A stretch of DNA of 64,000 bases, from assembly GCF_039522585.1 (NCBI RefSeq), contig NZ_BAAADR010000045.1; one strand, given 5' to 3'. The notes beneath the pieces are model-generated. The model worked only from the letters and a program-made list of their open reading frames with translations. It was not told where the DNA came from and searched no databases. Below, piece after piece: positions 49,027 through 57,643 of the stretch. The stretch is from Bisbaumannia salifodinae (GTDB lineage Bacteria; Pseudomonadota; Gammaproteobacteria; Pseudomonadales; Halomonadaceae). The translations under genes and the position numbers were made by a program. The first letter of the stretch is position 1, and every line of letters begins with the position of its first letter.

Positions 49027-49374
49027 TTAAAACTCTTCTCCCACAACCCTCACCACCAACCCCGCCTCCTTGGCCTGCCGCACGCAATCTGCCGTGCCTC
49101 GTCCTCCGGGGAATGCGACTAGATGCGTGGCGTAGGCCACCATCTCGGCGTTGCGTAGCGGGCCCGCACGGCGCCCCAGGCTCCAGTCTGCGGGGAATCG
49201 CCGCACGGGCCACCCCCTCTCCGCAGCATACCTCTCGCCCAGGGCATCCGCCCCGGGCGCTCCGCCGCTGACGATTTCGACCACCTCCTGCCTGGCTAAT
49301 ATCGCATCCAGCTTGCGCTTGAGTAGCAGCCAGTCGTCGAAGTCTCGGCCTCCGCAGATGATGCAGCGGATCAT
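49027..49374 (-). CDS. SLOG-superfamily (DUF2493, YspA-like) protein
   Basis: Start at 49374 (MIRCIICGGRDFDDWLLLKRKL), with GGAGG upstream. IVSGGAPGADALGERYAAERGW, RNAEMVAYATHLVAFPGGRGTADCVRQAKEAG are the nucleotide-sugar binding motifs of the SLOG fold. YspA/DUF2493 proteins in phages are thought to sense or process nucleotide-derived ligands, sometimes in anti-defence. Promoter-proximal gene of the edge operon. Confidence 0.85.
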   Translation of the reverse strand: MIRCIICGGRDFDDWLLLKRKLDAILARQEVVEIVSGGAPGADALGERYAAERGWPVRRFPADWSLGRRAGPLRNAEMVAYATHLVAFPGGRGTADCVRQAKEAGLVVRVVGEEF

Positions 49375-49571
49375 ATCCATCCTCCAAATGCAGCCTGGCA
49401 TGGTAGCCCATGCCGCGCTGCACTCTCCTTGCCCTAGATTGTGACCCGGATACGCCACACTGTCCTATCACTGTGACCCACATACCCCTATCAGTCACAT
49501 TCACCGATTGCGCCCGGCGTGTAATGTGCTGATTTTAAAGGTCGATCGATCTCCCGAAACTCGGCTATCGG

Positions 49572-49626
49572 GATTTAGGTTCTGGTGCCTTCGGGCGTGG
49601 GAGTTCAAGTCTCCCCATCCGCACCA
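49572..49626 (+). other. attachment site: 3' part of tRNA-Leu(UAG)
   Basis: GATTTAGGTTCTGG, a variable arm with TTCG loop, T arm GGGAGTTCAAGTCTCCC and GCACCA give the 3' half of tRNA-Leu(UAG); the 5' half is absent here. This is the expected distal att copy for a phage integrated at the tRNA 3' end, with the full gene beyond the left edge of the window. Upstream, two CCTATCA-containing repeats (about 49463 and 49490) could be integrase arm sites. Confidence 0.8.
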
Positions 49627-49772
49627 TTTTATCTCCTAAGTTATTGATTTTGTTGGCCACAACAATCTCATATCCTTCGATCTTCAGTCCCCGCCCAGTC
49701 CCCAGGTTCTCGTCAGAAACCTGAGATACGCGTGCGTGCGCGCCCCTTACGCGGGGTAGCCTCAGAATCCGT

Positions 49773-50078
49773 GGGGGGCTCGGAAAAAGGTAACAAAGGT
49801 AATGCCTTCCAGAAATCCGGCCTAAATACCTGAATACAAGGGAATTCTAACGGTCGTTCAAAAGGTAACAAAAAGGTGATGCAAAGGTAATGCGTTACCT
49901 TTTTAAGAGGTCACAGAGAGAGAAATTCAAATCCTTTGAAAACAGTCACTTGCATCCGCGTTACCTTTTGCATTACCTCACATTACCTTTTTGAGGTAAC
50001 AGAAAAGCCTTTATTTGTCAGATGCTTAGCATAGAAAACACCCCCTTGTGACCGATGTTACCTTTTTCCGAGCCCCCC
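49773..50078. mobile_element. 306-bp segment with perfect 22-bp inverted ends and AAAGGTAA repeats
   Basis: The ends (49773-49794 and 50057-50078) are perfect 22-bp inverted repeats beginning with six G and ending AAAAAGGTAAC. Inside, AAAGGTAAC/AAAGGTAATG-type motifs occur about eleven times in both orientations, including the dyad AAAGGTAA-TGCG-TTACCTTT (49883-49902). No ORF fits. It is either a non-autonomous (MITE-like) element or an iteron cluster of an origin or arm-site type. The rest of 49627-50365 holds no gene. Confidence 0.6.
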
Positions 50079-50316
50079 TCACCTTCTCAGGAATCGCTCT
50101 CCTCCCGCCCTGCTACGTGGCCCGGTTGATTTCGCATGATTCCGCATGGGCTGCTGCCCTCTGCAAACCGCCTCGAAGCCCTACGGCTGGGCCGCATCCG
50201 CCGTCCTGCACGAGTGCGTGAAAAGCGACAGGTTTAGCGCGCAGGCGGGGCGGGGTGTCGACGGCGCGCCGTGGGGCGCCGCCGGCGTGGGCATGCGCTG
50301 GGCGTCGGTCCGGGAT
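50079..50316. other. noncoding region before Dam; possible cos site of prophage 2
   Basis: No confident gene. P2-type phages have cos beside gene Q, so the region between the inverted-repeat element and the Dam terminator is where cos is expected. A G-rich stretch (about 50242-50262) resembles P2 cos weakly. Position is the main argument. Confidence 0.3.
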
Positions 50317-50343
50317 GAAAAAGCCGCCCAGGTTATGGGCGGC
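50317..50343 (-). terminator. terminator of the Q-Dam transcript
   Basis: On the minus strand GCCGCCC-ATAACCT-GGGCGGC is followed by TTTTT. It lies 23 nt after the dam stop. Confidence 0.85.
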
Positions 50344-50365
50344 GGTTGAAGCAGGAAAGCACTGG

Positions 50366-51127
50366 TCATCGGTTGCTGATGATGAGCTCTCCCCGCTTGC
50401 TGGTGGACTGTCGGCCGACTGTGTAGCGGATCTGGGTGGAGTGGATGTTGAGCCCCTCGAAGGCACGCCGCATCTCCGGAATGTCGTTGACGCTGATCAC
50501 CACCTGCCCCTTCGCGTTGTGAGCCAGCTCCGCCATCCGATCGTACTCTTCGAGGCCGAACTCCCCTCCATAGCCGGCGGTATCCCAGTATGGCGGATCC
50601 AGGTAGAAGAGGGTCTCGGGGCGATCGTAGCGAGTCACACATTCGGCCCAGTCCAGGTGCTCGATCACCGTGCGCGATAACCGGAGATGCGCCTGGCTCA
50701 GGTCCTCTTCGATACGCATCAGGTTGAGGCGAGGCGGGGTGGTGGCCGACGTGCCGAATGTCTGGCCGTGGACCTTGGCGCCAAAGGCAAGCTTCTGCAG
50801 GTAGAAGAACCTCGCCGCGCGCTGCACATCCGTGAGGTGCTGCGGATTCACCTCACGCTGGGTTAGGTACTCTTCCCGGCTCACCAGGCTCCAGCGGAAC
50901 TGGCGCACCAGCTCGTCGGGGTGGTGCTTGACGATGCGATAGAGATTCACCAGCTCCCCGTGGGCGTCATTGATCACCTCCACGGGGCTCGGCTCCTTCA
51001 GGAAGAAGATCGCTGCGCCCCCACAGAAGGGTTCCACATAGGTCCTGTGCGGCTGGAACTGGGGAATAATGGCCTTTGCAAGGCGGCGCTTGCCTCCCAT
51101 CCATGGGAGGATCGGTTTCATGGTCAT
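50366..51127 (-). CDS. dam: Dam-type adenine-N6 DNA methyltransferase
   Basis: A 253-residue D12-class enzyme: KPILPWMGGKRRLAK (motif for SAM binding), YVEPFCGGAAIFFLKE, and the catalytic FYLDPPYWDT near residue 167. It should methylate adenine in a short palindrome such as GATC. The ATG at 51127 is favoured by AGGTG upstream; ATG at 51121 is possible. It lies beyond gene Q, a common cargo site in P2-like phages, with a LexA-box-like site just upstream. Confidence 0.93.
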   Translation of the reverse strand: MTMKPILPWMGGKRRLAKAIIPQFQPHRTYVEPFCGGAAIFFLKEPSPVEVINDAHGELVNLYRIVKHHPDELVRQFRWSLVSREEYLTQREVNPQHLTDVQRAARFFYLQKLAFGAKVHGQTFGTSATTPPRLNLMRIEEDLSQAHLRLSRTVIEHLDWAECVTRYDRPETLFYLDPPYWDTAGYGGEFGLEEYDRMAELAHNAKGQVVISVNDIPEMRRAFEGLNIHSTQIRYTVGRQSTSKRGELIISNR

Positions 51128-51135
51128 CCAGACAC

Positions 51136-51151
51136 CTGTTTATTTATCCAG
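51136..51151. promoter_or_regulatory. LexA (SOS) box-like site upstream of dam
   Basis: CTGTTTATTTATCCAG fits CTGT-N8-ACAG with one mismatch and an AT-rich centre. It lies 9 nt upstream of the dam start codon, so LexA could repress dam until DNA damage. Confidence 0.5.
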
Positions 51152-51225
51152 TTTTTGGTATTCTTTCGGTGTCGCTGGATGCGCCAGGAAGGCGTTGATG
51201 ATCAGGGACGATCACGGCGATACAT

Positions 51226-51253
51226 GCCCGGGGCCCATGGCTCCGGGCTTTTT
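51226..51253 (+). terminator. plus-strand terminator between dam and Q
   Basis: GCCCGG...CCGGGC with a short loop is followed by TTTTT on the plus strand. No plus gene precedes it, so it may stop antisense or a short transcript from the SOS-box region. Confidence 0.6.
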
Positions 51254-51257
51254 CATA

Positions 51258-52328
51258 TCAGCCAGGAGGCGAAACGCTAGCCGCATCGAGCGAGTACGGC
51301 CGGAAGCGCACGACCTCCTGGCCGACGTGGTCGTTGATCTCGCTGAGGATCGCCTGCAGCGGCTCGAGCTCGTTGATCACGAAGACCCGGGCCGCTTTCT
51401 CGACGTCGCCGAAGCCCCCCGTGTTGTTGGGGATCACGCCCATCAGCTGCGGCGGGATCCTGTGGCCGGCGAGCTGGTCGTCGCGGGTGATGTTCTTGAT
51501 CGAGGCGAACTCGTCCTTCGCGGCCACCTCAGAGATCGGGATGATTTGGATGCCGTCCTTCTTGCCGTTGGGGCTGTAGAAGAACAGGTTGCGGAAGTTG
51601 CCGACCCCCTTCGACTCCTTCAACGCCGTGCGCATGGCGTCGATATCCTCCTGGTTCTGAGCCGCGTCGGAGACGTACATCACGAATCCCGCGTGGGAGC
51701 CGTTGAGGTAGTACTTGCGCCTGAACAAGGTGGCGTTCTCGTTGAGGTAGATCGACTGCAGGGCGCCCAGGTAATCGGGCACGCCATAGACCTCCTGGTT
51801 GATATCCGGCTCGAGCAGATGGATCACGCTGCCCGGGGCGAACTCGCTGCGCTCGCTCCAGTTGGGCACCCAGAAGTAGCGCTCCAGGTCGGCGCCCCGG
51901 CGCACGTACTTGGCCCGGGCCGGACGCAGCGCGAGCAGCTTGCCCAGCCGCCCGAAGATCCGCTCGAGGTAGCAGTTGCCGAACACCAGGTAGTCGGTGA
52001 CCAGGGCGCTGAAGGCCTGCCGGCTCAGCAACGGATGGGGAATGAACGAGCGCACCAGGATATTGCGCTTCACCTGGAGGGCACTGCCATGATGCGCCGT
52101 GGCGCGGTAGGTCTGGGCCAGTGCCGGGAAGTCCACCGGCGGCTCGTACCACTCGCTGCCCAGCATCCAGCAGCCGGTGTAGAAGAAGTCGTAGCCGTCG
52201 ATGACCGGCACCGGATCGCCGAAACTAAACGCCTCGGCCTTCGCCGGGGCCCGGTCCCGGCCTGCACCGTCGTCGGTGCGGTAGGCCGGCACGCGCACGC
52301 GGGGCTTGGCTGCTGCGGGCTCGCTCAT
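51258..52328 (-). CDS. Q: P2 gpQ-like portal protein
   Basis: A 356-residue portal of the P2 type: FSFGDPVPVIDGYDFFYTGCW, VFGNCYLERIFGRLGK, LLEPDINQEVYGVPDYLGALQS, RRKYYLNGSHAGFVMYVSD and RIPPQLMGVIPNNTGGFGDVEKAARVF are conserved. It forms the ring through which the DNA enters the P2-like head. Overlaps P by 4 nt and is read from the P promoter. Confidence 0.96.
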   Translation of the reverse strand: MSEPAAAKPRVRVPAYRTDDGAGRDRAPAKAEAFSFGDPVPVIDGYDFFYTGCWMLGSEWYEPPVDFPALAQTYRATAHHGSALQVKRNILVRSFIPHPLLSRQAFSALVTDYLVFGNCYLERIFGRLGKLLALRPARAKYVRRGADLERYFWVPNWSERSEFAPGSVIHLLEPDINQEVYGVPDYLGALQSIYLNENATLFRRKYYLNGSHAGFVMYVSDAAQNQEDIDAMRTALKESKGVGNFRNLFFYSPNGKKDGIQIIPISEVAAKDEFASIKNITRDDQLAGHRIPPQLMGVIPNNTGGFGDVEKAARVFVINELEPLQAILSEINDHVGQEVVRFRPYSLDAASVSPPG

Positions 52329-54103
52329 TCAAACATCTCCATCAGGGATCGTCCGGTGCCGTGGTCAACCGGACCGTCGAGAGGCTCGTTGTGCAGGGCA
52401 TGCATGGTCGCCCAGGCCAGGTCGGCGTGACCGGTCTGGTTGTTGCGCCCTGCGCTGTAGGTGAACTGGCGACCGGAGGCGGTGAGCTCGCGGCGGATCG
52501 CCATGAACGACTGGGCCAGGTCGGTCCAGCCGGCGTCGAATTCGAGGCGGCCCCGGTTGATGATCTGCTGGGCCTGCATGACCAACCGCGCCTTGACCTC
52601 CGGGGTGTAGCGGTAGCGGGTGACGGTGGGGAAGAACTTGGCCACCAACTGGGCGACGGCCTCGCCCAGGCCGGAGGTGTCGATGCCGATGAAGGTGACG
52701 TTGTAGCGGCGGGTTACCTCGCGGATGAACTCCGCCTGGGCTTCGTAATCGCGCCCTTTCAGGCGATGCCGCTCGAGCAGCCGGTGCTTGCCGCTCATCG
52801 AACGCGGCGGCGCTACCACCACCAGCCCCGCCCCATCGCCCTCCTCGCCGTCGCCGGCCGGGTCGTAGCCGATCCACACCGGGTGCTCTCCATAGGGCCG
52901 CGGCGCGAATGGCTTGAGATCCCGCCAGGCGTCCCAGCTGTCGACCATGCACTTCTGCATCATCGCCAGCGGGAAGGCGCTCTGGGTGTCGTCGACGAAT
53001 TCGCACATCAAAAGGTTGGCGAACTCGTCGTCGGAGTACTCCAGGCGCAGCTGGTCGATATCGAACAGGTCGCAGCCGCCGGCGATGGCATCCTCGATCG
53101 TCACGATCTGGCGCCACTGACCGTCCGGGCCACGCGCCCCACACTTTAGCGCGGCATGGCTAACGTCGATCGTCACCCGCTCGGCCTTCTTGCGGCGCTT
53201 GTTGAAGCGCTCGCCGGTCCAGAAGGGATAGGCCTCGTGGGCCACGGAGGATGGCGTGCTGAAGTAGGTCTGCCGCCACTTCTTGTGCATCGCCATCCCG
53301 CTGGTCACCTTGCGGAACTGCTCGAAACCGTGGATCCAGAAGTACTCGTCCAGGTAGGTGTCACCGTGGTAGCCCTGGGCCGTCTTGGCGTTCGTCCCCA
53401 AAAAGTGCAATTCCGCCCCGTTGGCGAGGATGATCGGGTCGCCCTTCAGCTCGACGCCGGTGATCTCCTTCACGAACTGCACGATGTAGTGGCGGAAGAT
53501 ATGCGCCTGGGCCTTCGAGGCGCTCATGAAGATCTTGTTCTTGCCGGTCTCCAGGGCATCGGCGATCGCCTCTCGGGCGAAGTACCAGGTGGCGCCGATC
53601 TGGCGTGACTTGAGCAGGTTGCGGATACGCTCGTGCTGGCCGGCGCGGTACCAGACCCGCTGGTAATCGAACAGCGAGGCCTCGAACGCCTCGACGATCT
53701 GGATCACCCCTTCGTCGCCCACATCGTTGCGTTTCGGCTTGCGCTTCTCGCCGGCATTGCGCCGCTCGATGTTGGGGTTCAGGTCGGTCTCGCGGCCCGA
53801 CTCTTGGTACTTGTGGACCCGGGCCAGGCGCTCGATCTGCCGGCCCAGCAAGTCCAGCTCCTTGAAGTCCTTGCCCTCCTTCTGCTCCTTCCAGATCAGC
53901 TGCACCATGCGCGCTTCCAGCGCGCCTTCCACCCGCTGGGTCGGCGTGGCGGCGTCCCAGTCGTCGCGCTTTTTCCAGCTGTCGATGGTGGCCCGCGGGA
54001 TATCCAGGAACTCGGCAATGCGCGCGATGCGCCACCCCATCCAGTAGAGGTGCCGTGCGGAAAGCCGGTAGTGATCGTCGTCGATGTGCGCTTGCGGTGT
54101 CAT
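52325..54103 (-). CDS. P: P2 gpP-like terminase ATPase (large subunit)
   Basis: A 592-residue protein, close to P2 gpP in length. An HTH at the N-terminus (LYWMGWRIARIAEFLDIPRATIDSWKKR), the ATPase core with SRQIGATWYFAREAI and YLDEYFWIHGF, and the nuclease Asp set VWIGYDPAGDGEEGDGAG and FIGIDTSGLGEAV. Start at 54103 has no evident ribosome-binding site; the operator at 54148-54171 ends 44 nt before it. Confidence 0.96.
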   Translation of the reverse strand: MTPQAHIDDDHYRLSARHLYWMGWRIARIAEFLDIPRATIDSWKKRDDWDAATPTQRVEGALEARMVQLIWKEQKEGKDFKELDLLGRQIERLARVHKYQESGRETDLNPNIERRNAGEKRKPKRNDVGDEGVIQIVEAFEASLFDYQRVWYRAGQHERIRNLLKSRQIGATWYFAREAIADALETGKNKIFMSASKAQAHIFRHYIVQFVKEITGVELKGDPIILANGAELHFLGTNAKTAQGYHGDTYLDEYFWIHGFEQFRKVTSGMAMHKKWRQTYFSTPSSVAHEAYPFWTGERFNKRRKKAERVTIDVSHAALKCGARGPDGQWRQIVTIEDAIAGGCDLFDIDQLRLEYSDDEFANLLMCEFVDDTQSAFPLAMMQKCMVDSWDAWRDLKPFAPRPYGEHPVWIGYDPAGDGEEGDGAGLVVVAPPRSMSGKHRLLERHRLKGRDYEAQAEFIREVTRRYNVTFIGIDTSGLGEAVAQLVAKFFPTVTRYRYTPEVKARLVMQAQQIINRGRLEFDAGWTDLAQSFMAIRRELTASGRQFTYSAGRNNQTGHADLAWATMHALHNEPLDGPVDHGTGRSLMEMFE

Positions 54104-54147
54104 GCCGCCAGCGTACCCGCGCGCGCAGCAGCGACACCGGGCCCCTC

Positions 54148-54171
54148 GGTGTGAGTCGGCCCACTTACACC
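54148..54171. promoter_or_regulatory. late-activator site between P and O
   Basis: GGTGTGAGT-N6-ACTTACACC, an imperfect 24-bp dyad, lies between the divergent P and O genes. The same motif occurs at 60242-60265 before V. P2 activates exactly these late units with the zinc-finger protein Ogr at TGT/ACA dyads, so this is the likely Ogr-type site. Confidence 0.7.
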
Positions 54172-54248
54172 GGTGGCGCGTTGAGCCGGTCCCCGTGTGC
54201 GCGGAACCTGACGGCAACCATTCCGCACACCCCAACCGAGGCCCTCTC

Positions 54249-55067
54249 ATGCCCTGGCATCGTATCGGAACCGAAGGCGCCACCACCGATGGCCGTGTCA
54301 TCAGCGCCGACTGGCTCACCCAGATGGCCAAGAATTTCGACCCGGCCAAGTATGGCTGCCGCGTCAACATGGAGCACATCAAGGGCCTGCTGCCCGATGG
54401 CCCCTTCAAGTCCTATGGCGACGTCACCGCGCTGAAGGCCGAGAAAGGCGATGACGGCAAGATGGCGCTGTTCGCCGAGATCGATCCGACCGATGAGCTC
54501 AAGGCCTTGGTCGAGAAGCGCCAGAAGGTCTACACCTCGATGGAAGTCGATCTCGACTTCGCCGGCAGCGGCGAAGCCTACCTGGTTGGCCTGGCCGTCA
54601 CCGACTCCCCAGCCTCCCTGGGCACTTCCATGCTGCAGTTCAGCGCCGAACAGGGCCAGGAATCCCCGCTCGCCAGCCGCAAGCAACGCCCTGAGAACAT
54701 CTTCTCCGCCGCGGTCGAGACCGCGCTGGATTTCACCGAAACCCCGACGGAAGCGAACGGCCCCAACCTGCTCGACACCGTGAAGTCACTGTTCGCCAAG
54801 CACAGCGGCAAGCACAAGCACGAGCTCGCCGCCTTCCAAGCCGACCTGCAGCAGACCCTCGCGCTTTTCGTCGAGAAGCACACGGCGCTGGAAGGGGAAC
54901 TGGCCAAGCGCCCCTCCGATACCGCCTTCAGCGAGCTCAAGCACGCACATGAGGAGCTGAAAAGCCGCTTCGAGGACCTGTTCAACCGGCTCGACAACGA
55001 GCCCGGCCCGCAACACCAGCGCTCACGCGCAACCGGCTCCGACGCCGCCATCGAAACCGACTGCTAA
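54249..55067 (+). CDS. O: P2 gpO-like scaffold/protease
   Basis: A 272-residue protein: PWHRIGTEGATTDGRVISADWLTQMAKNF start, YGCRVNMEHIKGLLPDG and VYTSMEVDLDFAGSGEAYLVGLAVTDSPASLGTSML as in gpO, whose N-terminal half is a serine protease that matures the head and whose C-terminal helical part (ALEGELAKRPSDTAFSELKHAHEELKSRF) is the scaffold. Start 54249 after GAGG. Confidence 0.93.
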   Translation: MPWHRIGTEGATTDGRVISADWLTQMAKNFDPAKYGCRVNMEHIKGLLPDGPFKSYGDVTALKAEKGDDGKMALFAEIDPTDELKALVEKRQKVYTSMEVDLDFAGSGEAYLVGLAVTDSPASLGTSMLQFSAEQGQESPLASRKQRPENIFSAAVETALDFTETPTEANGPNLLDTVKSLFAKHSGKHKHELAAFQADLQQTLALFVEKHTALEGELAKRPSDTAFSELKHAHEELKSRFEDLFNRLDNEPGPQHQRSRATGSDAAIETDC

Positions 55068-55082
55068 GGGACGCCTCAATTC

Positions 55083-56141
55083 ATGCGCAACGATACCCGC
55101 ATTCTCTTCAACCAGTTCGCCGCCCAGGTGGCGAAGCTCAACGGCGTGCCCGACGCGACCCAGAAGTTCGCCGTGGAGCCCAGCATCCAGCAGCGCCTGG
55201 AGAAGCGCATCCAGGAGTCGAGCGACTTCCTGGGACGCATCAACGTGATCGGTGTCGATGAGCTGAAGGGGGAAAAGCTCGCCCTCGGCGTCTCCGGCCC
55301 CATCGCCGCGCGCACCAACGTCGCCAACCAGGACCGCCAGACCCGCGACCTCTCGACCCTGGATGCCCAGGGCTACGAATGCCGGATGACCGAGTTCGAC
55401 ACCCACCTCGGCTATGCCAAGCTGGACGCCTGGGCCAAGTTCCCCAACTTCCAGGCCCTGATCCGTGATGCCATCGTCCGCCAGCAGGCCCTCGATCGGA
55501 TGATGATCGGCTTCAACGGCACCTCGGCGGCGGCACAGACCGACCCGGTCGCCAACCCGATGCTCCAGGACGTCAACATCGGCTGGCTGCAGCACTACCG
55601 CACCCAGGCCCCGGCCCGGGTCCTAAAGGATGGCAAGACCGCCGGCAAGATCCTGATCGACCCCACCAAGACCACGGACGCCGAGGGCAACATCACCGGC
55701 ATCGTCGGCGACTACGCCACCCTCGACGCCCTGGTCTACGACGTCGTCAACAGCCTGATCGAACCCTGGTACCGCCAGGCGCCGGGGCTGGTGGTGATCG
55801 TTGGGCGAAGCCTGCTGGCCGACAAGTACTTCCCGCTGCTCAACCAGTCGCTGCCCAGCGAGCAGATGGCCGCCGACCTGGTGATCAGCCAGAAGCGCAT
55901 CGGCGGCCTGCAGGGCATGGACGTCCCCTACTTCCCCGACGACGCCATCCTGGTCACCACCCTCGACAACCTCTCGATCTACTGGCAGACCGGCGCGCGG
56001 CGCCGCCACGTCGCCGAGAACCCCAAGCGCAACCGCATCGAGAACTACGAGAGCTCCAACGACGCCTATGTCGTCGAGGACTTTGGTGCCGGCGCCCTGG
56101 TCGAGAACATCGAAATGTCGCCGGCGGCGCTCAACGGCTAA
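55083..56141 (+). CDS. N: P2 gpN-like major capsid protein
   Basis: A 352-residue HK97-fold capsid protein: QFAAQVAKLNGVPDATQKFAVEPSIQQRLEKRIQESSDFLGRIN, IDPTKTTDAEGNI, LVVIVGRSLLADKYFPLLNQ, KRNRIENYESSNDAYVVEDFG are gpN signatures. Processed by gpO during head maturation. Tightly follows O. Confidence 0.96.
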   Translation: MRNDTRILFNQFAAQVAKLNGVPDATQKFAVEPSIQQRLEKRIQESSDFLGRINVIGVDELKGEKLALGVSGPIAARTNVANQDRQTRDLSTLDAQGYECRMTEFDTHLGYAKLDAWAKFPNFQALIRDAIVRQQALDRMMIGFNGTSAAAQTDPVANPMLQDVNIGWLQHYRTQAPARVLKDGKTAGKILIDPTKTTDAEGNITGIVGDYATLDALVYDVVNSLIEPWYRQAPGLVVIVGRSLLADKYFPLLNQSLPSEQMAADLVISQKRIGGLQGMDVPYFPDDAILVTTLDNLSIYWQTGARRRHVAENPKRNRIENYESSNDAYVVEDFGAGALVENIEMSPAALNG

Positions 56142-56153
56142 GGGAGGAGCCTC

Positions 56154-56840
56154 ATGACCAGCCTCGCTCGACGACACTTCCAGCGCGTCTCGGCCGCCCA
56201 GGCGGCCGAGGCCTCCGGCGACGCCCCGATGCAGGGCGACGCCTACCAGTTGATGCAGGCCGCGCTGTTCGAGGACTACCGGCGCCTCAAGTCGACCCAG
56301 TCGATGGAACGCAAGGCCGAGATCAAGCGCGAGATCCTGCCCAAGTACGCCGACTACGTCGACGGCGTGCTCGCCGCCGGCCGCGGCGCCCAGGACGACG
56401 TGCTGATGCGCGTGATGCTGTGGCGCATCGATGCCGGCGACATCGCCGGCGCGGTGGCCATCGCCCGCTATGCGCTCCAGCACGGCCTCACCCCGCCCGA
56501 CCAGTTCGAGCGCGGCACCGCGGCGATCATCGCCGAGGAGGTCGCCGACCAGGCGCTCAGGCTGATCGAGGCCCAGGACGCCGATGTGGCAGCCCTGCTC
56601 GAGCTGCTCGAGGAGGTCGAGGTACTGACCCGCGACGCCGATATGCACGACCAGGTGCGCGCCAAGCTCTACAAGTCCCTCGGCTACGCCCAGCGCGACG
56701 CCGGCCGGCTGGAGCCGTCCCGGCTCAGCCTGGCCCGCGCCCTGGAGCTCAACGACCGGGTGGGCGTGAAGAAGGACCTCGAACGCCTGGATCGCCAGAT
56801 CCGGCAACACAACGATGCCGATCGGGACGACCACGCCTGA
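56154..56840 (+). CDS. M: P2 gpM-like terminase endonuclease
   Basis: A 228-residue protein: the start SLARRHFQRVSAAQAAE, then MERKAEIKREILPKYADYVDGVLAAGRGAQDDVLMRVMLWRIDAGD, is characteristic of gpM, the small terminase subunit that cuts cos. Helical throughout with an acidic middle. Same order as P2 (N then M). Confidence 0.93.
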   Translation: MTSLARRHFQRVSAAQAAEASGDAPMQGDAYQLMQAALFEDYRRLKSTQSMERKAEIKREILPKYADYVDGVLAAGRGAQDDVLMRVMLWRIDAGDIAGAVAIARYALQHGLTPPDQFERGTAAIIAEEVADQALRLIEAQDADVAALLELLEEVEVLTRDADMHDQVRAKLYKSLGYAQRDAGRLEPSRLSLARALELNDRVGVKKDLERLDRQIRQHNDADRDDHA

Positions 56841-56946
56841 TCGGCTCCACCGAGTCGCACGCCGACGTCAGGGGGCGCGACGCTAGAGAGGAGGCTTCCT
56901 CCCGGCTCGAACCGTCGCCCACCCCCTTCAACCAGGATCACCGCCG

Positions 56947-57417
56947 ATGACCAGTTTCGTCTCCGCCGGCAGCGCCACGGACACCACCGCCGAGCCGATC
57001 CAGAACAACGGCTTCTGGCCGGACCTCGACCCCAGCGATTTCCGCGACCAGCACCGCCTGGACAGCACGGTCACCGCCGTGCGCCTCGAAGGCGCCCTGC
57101 TCACCGCCATGGCCATGGTCAACCGCACCCTGCGCGACTGGCAGGCCCGCCAGGTCGAGGCCGGCCACCCCACGGTGGACGCGGTGCCGGTGCCGATCTG
57201 GCAGGCGCCCGGCATCTACCCGGGGCTGTACCGCCGCGCGGTGTTCTCCCTGGCGCACGCCAGCCTGCTCGAGCACTACGCAGATTACGACGCCACCAAC
57301 AGCGGACGCGATCGCGGCGAACAGCTCACCGAGCCGGCGGACAGCTACCGCCGCGATGCCGCCTGGGCGATCAGCGAGATCGAAGGCCGCCCGCATAGCA
57401 CCGTCGAGCTGATCTGA
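56947..57417 (+). CDS. L: P2 gpL-like head completion protein
   Basis: A 156-residue protein: NNGFWPDLDPSDFRDQHRLDSTVTAVRLEGALLTAMAMVNRTLRDW and AVFSLAHASLLEHYADYDATNSGRDRGEQ match gpL, which seals the filled head at the neck. Ends in a 1-nt overlap with X. Confidence 0.93.
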   Translation: MTSFVSAGSATDTTAEPIQNNGFWPDLDPSDFRDQHRLDSTVTAVRLEGALLTAMAMVNRTLRDWQARQVEAGHPTVDAVPVPIWQAPGIYPGLYRRAVFSLAHASLLEHYADYDATNSGRDRGEQLTEPADSYRRDAAWAISEIEGRPHSTVELI

Positions 57418-57629
57418 TGGCCCGTACCGTCCGGGCCCGGCAACACGACACCCTCGATGCCATCTGTTATCGCGTCTACGGCCGCACCCAGGGCATCACC
57501 GAGCAGGTGCTGAATGCGAACCCCGGCCTCGCCGATCTCGGGCCGGTGCTGCCTCACGGCACCCCGGTGCGGCTGCCGGACATCGCCCCCGAGCCGCCCA
57601 GGCGGCCCACCGTCCAGCTCTGGACCTGA
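57417..57629 (+). CDS. X: P2 gpX-like tail protein
   Basis: A 70-residue LysM-like protein (VRARQHDTLDAICYRVYGRTQGITEQVLNANPGLADLGPVLPHG), the P2 tail protein X. Short and located between L and the holin genes as in P2. Confidence 0.92.
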   Translation: MARTVRARQHDTLDAICYRVYGRTQGITEQVLNANPGLADLGPVLPHGTPVRLPDIAPEPPRRPTVQLWT

Positions 57630-57643
57630 TACCGAGGACACCC

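Noticed and set aside
51069..52430. 453-codon plus-strand frame
   Set aside because: Shadow of portal gene Q on the minus strand; composition is Val/Gly/Asp/His-rich as such shadows are.
55623..56834. 403-codon minus-strand frame
   Set aside because: Shadow of N and M, which are clear P2 homologues on the plus strand.
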